The position numbers were made by a program, and so were the translations under genes. Shown piece after piece: positions 16,875 to 24,831 of a DNA stretch of 64,000 nucleotides; the first letter of the stretch is position 1; every line of letters starts with the position of its first letter. Below the pieces are notes generated by a model. The model worked only from the letters and a program-made list of their open reading frames with translations. It was not told the DNA's origin and ran no database searches. The DNA comes from an uncultured bacterium (lineage in GTDB: Bacteria > Bacillota > Clostridia > Lachnospirales > Lachnospiraceae). The stretch lies in the NCBI GenBank assembly GCA_905214875.1, contig CAJMNR010000013.1:1-64000 (forward strand), in the 5' to 3' direction.

Positions 16875-17243
16875 ATGATCCAACAAGAATCAAGACTTAA
16901 AGTTGCTGACAACACTGGTGCTAAAGAATTACTTTGTATCAGAGTTTTAGGCGGATCTACAAGAAGATATGCGAACATCGGTGATGTCTTCGTTGCTACA
17001 GTTAAAGATGCAACACCAGGCGGAGTTGTTAAAAAAGGTGACGTAGTTAAAGCTGTAGTTGTTCGTTCTGTTAAAGGAGCTCGTCGTAAAGACGGTTCTT
17101 ATATCAAGTTCGATGAAAATGCTGCTGTTATCATTAAAGATGACAAAAATCCAAAAGGAACTCGTATTTTTGGACCAGTAGCAAGAGAATTAAGAGAGAA
17201 ACAATTCATGAAAATCGTTTCCCTAGCACCAGAAGTGTTATAA
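16875..17243 (+). CDS. rplN: 50S ribosomal protein L14
   Basis: A 122-residue L14 of the subunit interface. It begins MIQQESRLKVADNTGAKELL and ends in REKQFMKIVSLAPEVL, exactly the family length. AAAGGAG precedes the ATG. It is the first gene of the spc part. Confidence 0.97.
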   Translation: MIQQESRLKVADNTGAKELLCIRVLGGSTRRYANIGDVFVATVKDATPGGVVKKGDVVKAVVVRSVKGARRKDGSYIKFDENAAVIIKDDKNPKGTRIFGPVARELREKQFMKIVSLAPEVL

Positions 17244-17257
17244 GGAGGTGTCAACAA

Positions 17258-17563
17258 GTGGCAACTAGTAAAATTAAAAAAGGTGATACTGTTAAAGTAA
17301 TCACTGGTAAAGATAAAGGCAAAGAAGGAAAAGTTCTTTCTGTAAAAAATGGTAAAGTACTAGTAGAAGGCGTTAACACTGTAACAAAACACGCAAAACC
17401 ATCTCAAAGCAATCCTCAAGGTGGAATCGTTCATCAAGAAGCTGCTATCGACGTATCTAACGTAATGTTAGTAGTAGATGGAAAAGTTACAAGAGTAGGA
17501 TTTGAAGTTAAAGACGGTAAAAAAGTTCGTGTTGCTAAAACTACTGGAAAAGCTATTGATTAA
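17258..17563 (+). CDS. rplX: 50S ribosomal protein L24
   Basis: A 101-residue L24 assembly initiator with a KOW motif (KKGDTVKVITGKDKGKEGKV). GTG start at 17258, 14 bases after rplN, behind AAGGAGGTG. Confidence 0.96.
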   Translation: MATSKIKKGDTVKVITGKDKGKEGKVLSVKNGKVLVEGVNTVTKHAKPSQSNPQGGIVHQEAAIDVSNVMLVVDGKVTRVGFEVKDGKKVRVAKTTGKAID

Positions 17564-17585
17564 TTAAAGAGAGGAGGTCCTATCA

Positions 17586-18125
17586 TTGGCTAGATTAAGA
17601 GAAACTTATAAAAATGAAATTATTGACGGAATGACTAAAAAGTTCGGTTATAAGAACGTGATGGAAGTTCCTAAATTAGATAAAATCGTAATTAATATGG
17701 GCGTAGGCGAAGCTAAAGATAACGCTAAAGCTTTAGAAACAGCTATCAAAGATCTTGAAATCATTGCTGGTCAAAAAGTTGTTACAACAAAAGCTAAAAA
17801 ATCTATCGCTAACTTCAAATTAAGAGAAGGTATGCCTATCGGATGTAAAGTTACTTTAAGAGGCGAAAAAATGTATGAATTTGCTGATCGTCTTATCAAC
17901 TTAGCTTTACCTCGTGTACGTGACTTTAGAGGTGTAAACCCTAACGCATTTGATGGTAGAGGAAACTATGCTCTTGGTATTAAAGAACAACTTATTTTCC
18001 CAGAAATCGAATATGATAAAGTTGATAAAGTTAGAGGTATGGACATCATTTTTGTTACAACAGCGAAAACTGATGAAGAAGCTCGTGAATTATTAACACA
18101 ATTCGGTATGCCATTCAAAAAATAG
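17586..18125 (+). CDS. rplE: 50S ribosomal protein L5
   Basis: A 179-residue L5, which binds 5S rRNA in the central protuberance. The motifs are KIVINMGVGEA, ANFKLREGMPIGCKVTLRG and LPRVRDFRGVNPNAFDGRGNY. The start codon is the rare TTG at 17586, behind AGAGGAGGTCC; no ATG is available nearby. Confidence 0.97.
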   Translation: MARLRETYKNEIIDGMTKKFGYKNVMEVPKLDKIVINMGVGEAKDNAKALETAIKDLEIIAGQKVVTTKAKKSIANFKLREGMPIGCKVTLRGEKMYEFADRLINLALPRVRDFRGVNPNAFDGRGNYALGIKEQLIFPEIEYDKVDKVRGMDIIFVTTAKTDEEARELLTQFGMPFKK

Positions 18126-18140
18126 TTAGGAGGGAAATTC

Positions 18141-18326
18141 ATGGCTAAAACGTCTATGAAAGTTAAGCAACAACGTCCAGCAAAATTCTCTACTAGAGAA
18201 TACAATCGTTGTAGAATTTGTGGTCGTCCACATGCTTATTTAAGAAAATACGGAATTTGCAGAATTTGTTTCCGCGAATTAGCTTATAAAGGTCAAATTC
18301 CAGGTGTGAAAAAAGCAAGCTGGTAA
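18141..18326 (+). CDS. rpsN: 30S ribosomal protein S14, zinc-binding type
   Basis: A 61-residue short S14 (type Z) with all four zinc ligands: C24, C27, C40 and C43 (CRICGRPHAYLRKYGICRIC). This form is usual in Gram-positive bacteria. ATG behind AGGAGGG. Confidence 0.97.
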   Translation: MAKTSMKVKQQRPAKFSTREYNRCRICGRPHAYLRKYGICRICFRELAYKGQIPGVKKASW

Positions 18327-18349
18327 GAAGAAGGAAGGAGGCAACTTAA

Positions 18350-18751
18350 ATGACTATGACTGATCCTATTGCAGATATGCTTACAAGAATTCGTAACGCT
18401 AACACTGCTAAACATGATACAGTAGATGTACCTGCTTCTAAGATGAAGATTGCAATCGCTGACATTCTTGTAAAAGAAGGTTACATCAAAAAATATGACA
18501 TCGAAGAAATCGGTGGATTCAAAACTATCCGTATCACATTAAAATACGGTAAAGATAAAAATGAAAAAATTATCACTGGTCTTAAGAGAATTTCTAAACC
18601 AGGTCTTCGCGTATACGCTAACTCAAATGATCTTCCTAAAGTATTAGGTGGTTTAGGTATCGCAATTATCTCTACAAACAAAGGTGTTATCACTGATAAA
18701 GAAGCTAGAAAAGCTAACGTTGGTGGCGAAGTATTAGCATTCGTTTGGTAA
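18350..18751 (+). CDS. rpsH: 30S ribosomal protein S8
   Basis: A 133-residue S8, a primary 16S rRNA binder known in enterobacteria as repressor of the spc operon. It begins MTMTDPIADMLTRIRNAN and ends with the signature STNKGVITDKEARKANVGGE. A 145-base gap follows, holding an inverted-repeat element. Confidence 0.97.
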   Translation: MTMTDPIADMLTRIRNANTAKHDTVDVPASKMKIAIADILVKEGYIKKYDIEEIGGFKTIRITLKYGKDKNEKIITGLKRISKPGLRVYANSNDLPKVLGGLGIAIISTNKGVITDKEARKANVGGEVLAFVW

Positions 18752-18756
18752 GATAA

Positions 18757-18870
18757 AAAAGTGAAGAAAATTGGTAGCTAGATTATCTAGTTATTTATGT
18801 CAATTAATGTTACAATAGTATGGAATCGTGTTGAAAGAGTGAAACTCTTCACTCTTTATTCTTCACTTTT
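18757..18870. repeat. Inverted-repeat (MITE-like) element between rpsH and rplF
   Basis: The 114-base segment begins AAAAGTGAAGAA (18757-18768) and ends with its exact complement TTCTTCACTTTT (18859-18870). Near the right end is a perfect 10-bp hairpin (AAAGAGTGAA 18834-18843 / TTCACTCTTT 18848-18857, loop ACTC). The end motif resembles that of the element at 22528-22637, which has nearly the same size. There is no coding capacity. Confidence 0.5.
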
Positions 18871-18896
18871 CGTTAATAAATTTAGGAGGTGCCGGC

Positions 18897-19439
18897 ATGT
18901 CACGTATAGGAAGAATGCCTATCGCTGTACCAGCAGGTGTTACTGTTGATATTGCAGAAAATAATCAAGTGACGGTTAAAGGACCAAAGGGACAACTTGT
19001 AAGAGTATTACCTGCGGAAATGGAAATCAAAAAAGATGGCGAAACTGTAGTAGTTTCTAGACCAAACGACTTAAAGAAAATGAAATCTTTACACGGTTTA
19101 ACTAGAACACTTATCGCTAACATGATCACTGGTGTAACTGATGGTTACGAAAAAGTTCTTGAAATCAACGGTGTTGGTTACAGAGCTCAAAAACAAGGTA
19201 AAACATTAGTATTATCTTTAGGATACTCACATCCTGTTGAAATGGAAGATCCTGCAGATCTTGAAGTTATTGTTGAAGGACAAAACAAGATCATCGTTAA
19301 AGGTATAGATAAAGAAAAAGTTGGCCAATACGCTGCTGAAATCAGAGAAAAGAGAGCTCCAGAACCTTATAAAGGTAAAGGTATCAAATACGCTGATGAA
19401 GTTATTAGACGTAAAGTTGGTAAAACTGGTAAGAAATAA
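18897..19439 (+). CDS. rplF: 50S ribosomal protein L6
   Basis: A 180-residue L6 near the factor-binding site. It begins MSRIGRMPIAVPAGV and has the C-terminal signature EPYKGKGIKYADEVIRRKVGK. AGGAGGTG precedes the ATG. Confidence 0.97.
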   Translation: MSRIGRMPIAVPAGVTVDIAENNQVTVKGPKGQLVRVLPAEMEIKKDGETVVVSRPNDLKKMKSLHGLTRTLIANMITGVTDGYEKVLEINGVGYRAQKQGKTLVLSLGYSHPVEMEDPADLEVIVEGQNKIIVKGIDKEKVGQYAAEIREKRAPEPYKGKGIKYADEVIRRKVGKTGKK

Positions 19440-19457
19440 TTAAAGGAGTGAAACAAA

Positions 19458-19826
19458 ATGGTTAATAAAGAATCAAGAAGTAAAATTCGTGTTAAAAAAC
19501 ACAGAAGATTACGTAGCCGTTTATCAGGTACTGCTACACAACCTCGTTTAGCTGTTTTCAGAAGTAATAACCATATGTACGCTCAAATTATTGACGACAC
19601 AGTTGGTACTACTTTAGTTTCAGCATCTACTCTTGATAAAGAAGTTAAGGCTGAATTAGAAAAAACTAACGACGTTGAAGCTGCTGCTAAAGTTGGTGCA
19701 GTTGTAGCAAAAAGAGCGTTAGACAAAGGTATCAAAACTGTTGTTTTCGATAGAGGCGGATATATCTATCAAGGTAAAGTAAAAGCATTAGCAGACGCAG
19801 CTAGAGAAGCTGGGTTAGAATTCTAA
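19458..19826 (+). CDS. rplR: 50S ribosomal protein L18
   Basis: A 122-residue L18 that binds 5S rRNA: RLRSRLSGTATQPRLAVFRSNNHMYAQIIDD, then VVFDRGGYIYQGKVKALADAAREAGLEF. It lies 18 bases after rplF. Confidence 0.97.
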   Translation: MVNKESRSKIRVKKHRRLRSRLSGTATQPRLAVFRSNNHMYAQIIDDTVGTTLVSASTLDKEVKAELEKTNDVEAAAKVGAVVAKRALDKGIKTVVFDRGGYIYQGKVKALADAAREAGLEF

Positions 19827-19843
19827 GAAGGAGGAAACAACAC

Positions 19844-20353
19844 ATGAGACGTGATATTATCGATGCTAATTCTTTAGAATTAGAAGATAAAGTGGTTTCA
19901 ATCAAACGTGTTACTAAAGTAGTAAAAGGTGGACGTAACTTCAGATTTACTGCATTAGTAGTAGTTGGTGATAAAAATGGACACGTTGGTGCTGGTCTTG
20001 GTAAAGCAGCTGAAATTCCTGAAGCTATCCGCAAAGGAAAAGAAGACGCTATCAAGAAATTAGTTACAGTTCCAATCGATGAAAACGGTAGTGTACCACA
20101 CGATTTCTTAGGAAAATTTGGTAGTGCACACGTATTATTAAAGAACTCTCAAGAAGGTACTGGTATCATCGCAGGTGGTCCAGCTCGTAACGTATTAGAG
20201 TTAGCTGGATACAAAAATATCCGTACAAAATCTTTAGGTTCCAACAATAAGCAAAACGTTGTTCTTGCAACAATTGCAGGCTTATCAAATTTAAAAACTC
20301 CTGAAGAAGTTGCTAGACTTCGTGGTCTTTCTGTTGAAGAAATTTTAGGCTAA
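19844..20353 (+). CDS. rpsE: 30S ribosomal protein S5
   Basis: A 169-residue S5 of the decoding-fidelity region, with the S5 signature FTALVVVGDKNGHVGAGLGKAAEIPEAIRKG-type segment and the C-terminal TIAGLSNLKTPEEVARLRG. It lies 17 bases after rplR. Confidence 0.97.
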   Translation: MRRDIIDANSLELEDKVVSIKRVTKVVKGGRNFRFTALVVVGDKNGHVGAGLGKAAEIPEAIRKGKEDAIKKLVTVPIDENGSVPHDFLGKFGSAHVLLKNSQEGTGIIAGGPARNVLELAGYKNIRTKSLGSNNKQNVVLATIAGLSNLKTPEEVARLRGLSVEEILG

Positions 20354-20364
20354 TAGGAGTCACT

Positions 20365-20381
20365 AGATCAGTTACTGATCT
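20365..20381 (+). repeat. Small perfect hairpin between rpsE and rpmD
   Basis: AGATCAG-TTA-CTGATCT, a 7-bp perfect stem with no T run, 12 bases upstream of the rpmD ribosome binding site (AGGAGGTG, 20393-20400). Confidence 0.5.
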
Positions 20382-20406
20382 GCAAATAGTTTAGGAGGTG
20401 TCATTT

Positions 20407-20589
20407 GTGGCAGGTAAATTAAAAATTACTTTAGTTAAATCTACAATCGGTGCCGTTCCAAAAAACAGAAAAACTGTTGAAGCTCTTGGTCTTCGCAAAC
20501 TTAACAAAACTGTTGAGATGCCAGACAATGCTGCTGTAAGAGGAATGGTTCAACAAGTTAGACATTTAGTTAAGGTTGAAGAAATCTAA
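20407..20589 (+). CDS. rpmD: 50S ribosomal protein L30
   Basis: A 60-residue L30 (KLKITLVKSTIGAVPKNRKTVEALGLRKLNKTV). I choose GTG 20407, six bases after AGGAGGTG; the TTG-like upstream start at 20398 would overlap the ribosome binding site. Confidence 0.95.
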   Translation: MAGKLKITLVKSTIGAVPKNRKTVEALGLRKLNKTVEMPDNAAVRGMVQQVRHLVKVEEI

Positions 20590-20619
20590 TATATAAGAAT
20601 AAGTAAGGAGGTGCGCAGG

Positions 20620-21060
20620 ATGAATTTATCACAATTAAGTCCAGCTGAAGGCTCTAAACACAGCGACAACTTCAGAAGAGGTCGCGGTCATGCTTCAGGT
20701 AATGGTAAGACAGCTGGTAAAGGTCATAAAGGTCAAAAAGCTCGTTCAGGAGCTCCTAGAGTAGGTTTCGAAGGTGGCCAAATGCCATTATACAGAAGAT
20801 TACCTAAGAGAGGTTTTACAAACAGAAATTCTCGTGAAATCGTTGGTATCAACGTTGACATGTTAAATAGATTCGAAGACGGTGCTGTTGTAACTGTTGA
20901 ATCTTTAGTAGAAATCGGTATTGTTAAAAACCCTAAAGACGGAGTTAAAATCCTAGGAAATGGAGAATTAACTAAGAAGCTTGATGTTAAGGTTAACGCT
21001 TACAGTGCAACTGCAGTAGAGAAAATCAAAGCTCTTGGTGGAAATGCTGAGGTGATGTAG
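20620..21060 (+). CDS. rplO: 50S ribosomal protein L15
   Basis: A 146-residue late-assembly protein. It begins MNLSQLSPAEGSKH and carries the Gly/Lys-rich RRGRGHASGNGKTAGKGHKG segment and GQMPLYRRLPKRGF. ATG 20620 follows AAGGAGGTGC. The secY ribosome binding site lies within its last codons. Confidence 0.97.
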   Translation: MNLSQLSPAEGSKHSDNFRRGRGHASGNGKTAGKGHKGQKARSGAPRVGFEGGQMPLYRRLPKRGFTNRNSREIVGINVDMLNRFEDGAVVTVESLVEIGIVKNPKDGVKILGNGELTKKLDVKVNAYSATAVEKIKALGGNAEVM

Positions 21061-21061
21061 T

Positions 21062-22387
21062 ATGCTAGAGACAGTCCGAAATGCGTTTAAAGTTAAAGAA
21101 ATAAGAAATAAGCTTTTATTTACTTTTTTTGCACTGCTCATAGTAAGACTTGGATCTCAAATACCACTAAAAGGCGTTGATAAAACCGCTATTGCCCAAT
21201 TATTGGGTAATAGCGATACAATCAACTTCTTCGATGCAATGACAGGGGGTTCTTTAATGAACTTCTCTATTTTTGCATTAGGGATTTCACCATATATCAC
21301 TGCATCAATCATTATGCAGTTGTTAACTATTTGTATTCCTAGCTTAGAGGAAATGCAAAAAGATGGTGAAGACGGACGCAAAAAAATTACTAAGTATACA
21401 AGATACATGAACATTGGATTATCAATTATCCAAGCTACTGCTATGGTTATCGGTTTCTCAGCATACGATGGTATTAACATTGACAATGCGACAGGCTATA
21501 TCGTAGCAATTACAGCTTTAGTTGCTGGTTCAGCATTCTTAATGTGGTTAGGAGATCGCATCTCTGAGCACGGTGTTGGTAATGGTATCTCTATTATCTT
21601 AACGATTAATATTGTTTACAAATTACCTACAGATGCTAAAAACTTATGGACTCAGTTCGTAAGCAGTGCTGGTAACACAGTTAATAGTATTATTGCTGTT
21701 GTTGTAATTGTAGCACTTATCGTTGGTCTTGTTTTCTTTATCAACCTATTAAATGGTGGAGAAAGAAGAATTCCTGTACAATATGCTAAAAAAGTACAAG
21801 GAAGAAAAATGGTTGGTGGACAATCTTCCCACATTCCATTAAAAGTAAATACAGCTGGTGTTATTCCAGTTATCTTTGCAAGTTCTTTAATGCAATTCCC
21901 AATATTAATTGCAAGTTTCTTTGGTGTTCAACCTGGAACAGGCAATTTTGGTCAAAAAGTATTAAAGTTACTTAGCCAAAGTAGTTGGTTTAAAGTATCT
22001 AGCTTAAGTGAGTTTAAATATTCATTAGGTTTAGTAATCTACATTGTATTACTAATCTTTTTTGCATATTTCTACACTACAATTACTTTCAATCCAATGG
22101 AAGTATCTAATAATATGAAGAAACAAGGCGGGTTCATTCCGGGTATTCGTCCTGGTAAACCAACAACTGATTTCTTAACTAGAATTCTTAATTCTATTGT
22201 ATTAATTGGAGCAGTTGGTCTTGCAATCATCGCCGTTATTCCAATTATATGTTCTGGAGTATTCGGTGCTTCTGTTAACTTTGGTGGAACTTCACTTATC
22301 ATTATCGCTGGTGTAGTACTTGAGACGATCAAACAGGTGGAATCACTAATGTTAGTTCGTCATTACAAAGGCTTCCTCAACGATTAA
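21062..22387 (+). CDS. secY: Protein translocase subunit SecY
   Basis: A 441-residue channel protein of the Sec translocon in the cytoplasmic membrane, with about ten membrane segments. Visible family features are the N-terminal RNKLLFTFFALLIVRLGSQIP, the plug-side ISPYITASIIMQLL, the conserved GNGISIILTINI region, the C5-loop motif GGFIPGIRPGKPT and the C-terminal EQVE-like stretch ETIKQVESLMLVRHYKGFL. It starts one base after the rplO stop. A perfect 10-bp hairpin downstream may end or attenuate transcription before adk. Confidence 0.97.
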   Translation: MLETVRNAFKVKEIRNKLLFTFFALLIVRLGSQIPLKGVDKTAIAQLLGNSDTINFFDAMTGGSLMNFSIFALGISPYITASIIMQLLTICIPSLEEMQKDGEDGRKKITKYTRYMNIGLSIIQATAMVIGFSAYDGINIDNATGYIVAITALVAGSAFLMWLGDRISEHGVGNGISIILTINIVYKLPTDAKNLWTQFVSSAGNTVNSIIAVVVIVALIVGLVFFINLLNGGERRIPVQYAKKVQGRKMVGGQSSHIPLKVNTAGVIPVIFASSLMQFPILIASFFGVQPGTGNFGQKVLKLLSQSSWFKVSSLSEFKYSLGLVIYIVLLIFFAYFYTTITFNPMEVSNNMKKQGGFIPGIRPGKPTTDFLTRILNSIVLIGAVGLAIIAVIPIICSGVFGASVNFGGTSLIIIAGVVLETIKQVESLMLVRHYKGFLND

Positions 22388-22453
22388 ACTTAAATATAGT
22401 AACGATTCATAGTAATAACCAATGGGTAGTTACTTGATATTTACATAAGAAGA

Positions 22454-22487
22454 CCATCGCTTAGATTAAGCGATGGGTTCTTGTGTT
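22454..22487 (+). terminator. Hairpin after secY (possible partial terminator)
   Basis: A perfect 10-bp stem CCATCGCTTA / TAAGCGATGG with loop GAT, followed by the T-rich but interrupted GTTCTTGTGTTT. It may be an attenuator rather than a full stop, since adk-map-infA belong to the same cluster. Confidence 0.55.
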
Positions 22488-22527
22488 TATGAAAGAAGTA
22501 GATAGTGGTGAATTTATATAGGGGTAA

Positions 22528-22637
22528 GTGAATAGTGAAAAGTGAATTTACAGTATGATGAATATTTCTCATATTTCAGACAATAATCTAAAGAAGTGGA
22601 TTAGAGGGCTGATCACCTTTCACTATTCATTTTTCAC
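22528..22637. repeat. Inverted-repeat (MITE-like) element between secY and adk
   Basis: A roughly 110-base element. Left arm TGAATAGTGAAAAGTGA (22529-22545) matches the complement of the right arm (22613-22629) at 16 of 17 positions. A further TTTTTCAC follows at the right end. The GTGAAxAGTGAA pattern and size resemble the element at 18757-18870. It is non-coding apart from a chance in-frame extension of adk. Confidence 0.5.
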
Positions 22638-22683
22638 ATATATGATTACATCCAAAAACTATTCTAAGATGGAGGATTTTATA

Positions 22684-23328
22684 ATGAAAATTGTTATGTT
22701 AGGTGCTCCTGGAGCAGGAAAAGGTACTCAAGCCAAAAAAATCGCTGAAAAATATCAATTACCTCACATCTCCACAGGCGATATTTTTAGAGCAAATATC
22801 AAGAATGGCACAGAGTTAGGAAAAAAAGCGAAAACTTATATGGATCAAGGATTACTAGTTCCAGATGAATTAGTTGTTGATTTAGTAGTAGATCGTTTAA
22901 AACAAGACGATTGTAAGAATGGTTATATCTTAGATGGTTTCCCACGTACTATTCCTCAAGCAGAAGCTTTAGATGCTGCTCTTAAGGCAATTGGTGAAAC
23001 AATGGACTATGCTATCAACGTAGAAGTTCCAGATGATAATATCATCAACCGTATGTCAGGCCGTCGTGCTTGTGTTTCTTGTGGAGCTACTTATCATGTA
23101 CAATTCAACCCTACAAAAGTTGAAAACGTATGTGATGCATGTGGTGCTGAATTAATCCTTAGAGATGATGATAAAGCAGAAACAGTTAAGAAACGCCTTG
23201 ATGTATATCATGATCAAACACAACCATTAATTGACTATTACAAAAATGCAGGTATCTTAGTTGATGTTGATGGTACGGTAGACATGAGTGAAGTATTCAA
23301 TGCTATCGTTAAAATTCTTGGCGAATAA
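22684..23328 (+). CDS. adk: Adenylate kinase
   Basis: A 214-residue cytoplasmic kinase for ATP + AMP = 2 ADP. P-loop GAPGAGKGT is at 7-15, DGFPRT at the AMP-binding site, and the LID domain carries four zinc-binding cysteines (C130, C133, C150, C153), as in Gram-positive zinc-type enzymes. I choose ATG 22684 behind ATGGAGG; the frame stays open upstream to 22555, but that stretch is the inverted-repeat element. Confidence 0.97.
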   Translation: MKIVMLGAPGAGKGTQAKKIAEKYQLPHISTGDIFRANIKNGTELGKKAKTYMDQGLLVPDELVVDLVVDRLKQDDCKNGYILDGFPRTIPQAEALDAALKAIGETMDYAINVEVPDDNIINRMSGRRACVSCGATYHVQFNPTKVENVCDACGAELILRDDDKAETVKKRLDVYHDQTQPLIDYYKNAGILVDVDGTVDMSEVFNAIVKILGE

Positions 23329-23345
23329 TTAGTGGGAGACTTAAG

Positions 23346-24101
23346 ATGTCGGTGACAATTAAATCAAAACATGAGATTGAGTTAATGCGCGAGGCAGGAA
23401 AAATCCTTGCAATCGTTCATGATGAAATCGAAAAAATCATACGTCCAGGAATTACCACTTACGAAATCGATAAAATAGGGTATGATGTAATCAGGAGTCA
23501 CGGTTGTATCCCATCCTTTTTGGATTATAATGGATATCCGGCTTCGATCTGCGTATCTGTTAACGATGAGGTTGTTCATGGAATTCCTTCGAAAGAAAGA
23601 ATCATCCGTGAAGGAGACATTGTTAGTGTCGATGCCGGAGTTATTTACAAAGGATATCATTCCGATGCTGCAAGAACTCATGCAGTTGGAGAAATTACAC
23701 CAGAAGCAAGACGCTTAGTTGATGTAACAAAGCAAAGTTTCTTTGAAGGCATCAAATTTGCGAAAGCAGGAAATCATTTGCATGATATCTCAGCGGCAAT
23801 CGAAGATTATGTAGTAGCTCAAGGTTATACAGTTGTACGAGATTTAGTAGGACATGGCATAGGTAGAGCTTTACATGAAGAACCTGAGATTCCGAACTTC
23901 AAGCAACGTAGAAGAGGAATCAAATTAGTACCAGGCATGACGTTAGCCATAGAACCAATGGTAAATGCAGGACGTCCAGACGTTGTTTGGTTAGATGATG
24001 ATTGGACTGTTGTAACACACGACGGTTCCTTATCCGCTCACTATGAAAATACTGTTCTGATTACTGATGGTGAACCAGAAATTCTAAGCTATCATAAGTA
24101 A
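23346..24101 (+). CDS. map: Methionine aminopeptidase, type I
   Basis: A 251-residue metalloprotease that removes the initiator methionine from new proteins. The pita-bread fold motifs are complete: CVSVNDEVVHGIP, the metal ligands in VSVDAGVIYKGYHSDAART, GHGIGRALHEEPEIPN, and MTLAIEPMVNAG. It lies 18 bases after adk, the usual order in Firmicutes. Confidence 0.97.
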   Translation: MSVTIKSKHEIELMREAGKILAIVHDEIEKIIRPGITTYEIDKIGYDVIRSHGCIPSFLDYNGYPASICVSVNDEVVHGIPSKERIIREGDIVSVDAGVIYKGYHSDAARTHAVGEITPEARRLVDVTKQSFFEGIKFAKAGNHLHDISAAIEDYVVAQGYTVVRDLVGHGIGRALHEEPEIPNFKQRRRGIKLVPGMTLAIEPMVNAGRPDVVWLDDDWTVVTHDGSLSAHYENTVLITDGEPEILSYHK

Positions 24102-24119
24102 ATAGGTAAGGAAGAATAC

Positions 24120-24401
24120 ATGGATAATATTATGGTTGGAACTATTGTTAAATCAATAGCTGGACATGATCAAGATAATTTATTTGTAATAGTAAATGTC
24201 GAAAATGAATATGTCTATTTAGTAGATGGAAAAACACGTTTATTAAGTAAGCCAAAGAAAAAAAAGCTTAAGCATATTCAGGTTATTAGTAGTGTAAACG
24301 AAACATTTGTGGATCAATGGAGTAGTAATCTATTATTAGATTCACATGTTAAAAAAATAATTCGTAATGAATTAAAAAAGTTAAATGATGTCCATCAATA
24401 G
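24120..24401 (+). CDS. KOW domain RNA-binding protein (L14e-like)
   Basis: A 93-residue small protein with an N-terminal KOW/SH3-like fold (MVGTIVKSIAGHDQDNLFVIVNVENEYVYLVDGKTRLLSKPKKKK) and a Lys-rich patch. It is the equivalent of the KOW protein found between map and infA in many Firmicutes, where it is annotated as resembling ribosomal L14e. A ribosome-associated role is likely but not shown by the sequence alone. It lies 18 bases after map and 27 before infA. Confidence 0.85.
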   Translation: MDNIMVGTIVKSIAGHDQDNLFVIVNVENEYVYLVDGKTRLLSKPKKKKLKHIQVISSVNETFVDQWSSNLLLDSHVKKIIRNELKKLNDVHQ

Positions 24402-24428
24402 TTAGTTATGATTTAGGAGGTTAGTAAA

Positions 24429-24647
24429 ATGTCTAAAGCTGACGTATTAGAAGTAGAAGGTACTGTAATTGAAAAATTACCTAATGCAATGTTTCAAGTG
24501 GAACTTGAAAATGGCCACAAAGTGTTAGCGCACATTAGTGGCAAATTAAGAATGAACTTCATTCGAATTTTACCTGGGGATAAAGTTACAATCGAGCTTT
24601 CTCCTTATGATTTAACAAAAGGTAGAATAATTTGGCGTGACAAGTAA
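24429..24647 (+). CDS. infA: Translation initiation factor IF-1
   Basis: A 72-residue OB-fold factor (KADVLEVEGTVIEKLPNAMFQVELENGHKVLAHISGKLRMNFIRILPGDKV) that occupies the ribosomal A site during initiation. It has the exact family length. AGGAGG precedes the ATG. An internal promoter starts just after its stop codon. Confidence 0.97.
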   Translation: MSKADVLEVEGTVIEKLPNAMFQVELENGHKVLAHISGKLRMNFIRILPGDKVTIELSPYDLTKGRIIWRDK

Positions 24648-24655
24648 AATTTCGC

Positions 24656-24684
24656 TTGCATTATAGAACTTTTTTTGATATAAT
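24656..24684 (+). promoter_or_regulatory. Internal promoter for rpmJ and the alpha operon
   Basis: TTGCAT (24656-24661), 17 bases, TATAAT (24679-24684), the same boxes as the S10 promoter at 11198. It lies between infA and rpmJ. Confidence 0.82.
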
Positions 24685-24717
24685 AGCAAGTGGACTTTTT
24701 GAAAGGAGAGATTTACT

Positions 24718-24831
24718 GTGAAAGTAAGATCATCAGTCAAACCGATTTGCGAAAAATGCAAAATCATTAAAAGAAAAGGATCTATCAGAGTAATCTGCGA
24801 AAATCCAAAACACAAACAAAGACAAGGCTAA
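24718..24831 (+). CDS. rpmJ: 50S ribosomal protein L36, zinc-binding type
   Basis: A 37-residue protein, MKVRSSVKPICEKCKIIKRK and so on, with zinc ligands C11, C14, C27 and H32. GTG start at 24718 behind GAAAGGAGAG. It has the exact family length. A terminator-like hairpin begins two bases after its stop. Confidence 0.97.
   Translation: MKVRSSVKPICEKCKIIKRKGSIRVICENPKHKQRQG

Noticed and set aside
22555..22683. 43-residue N-terminal extension of adenylate kinase
   Set aside because: The extension is encoded by the inverted-repeat element and lies upstream of a strong GGAGG site that fixes the start at 22684.
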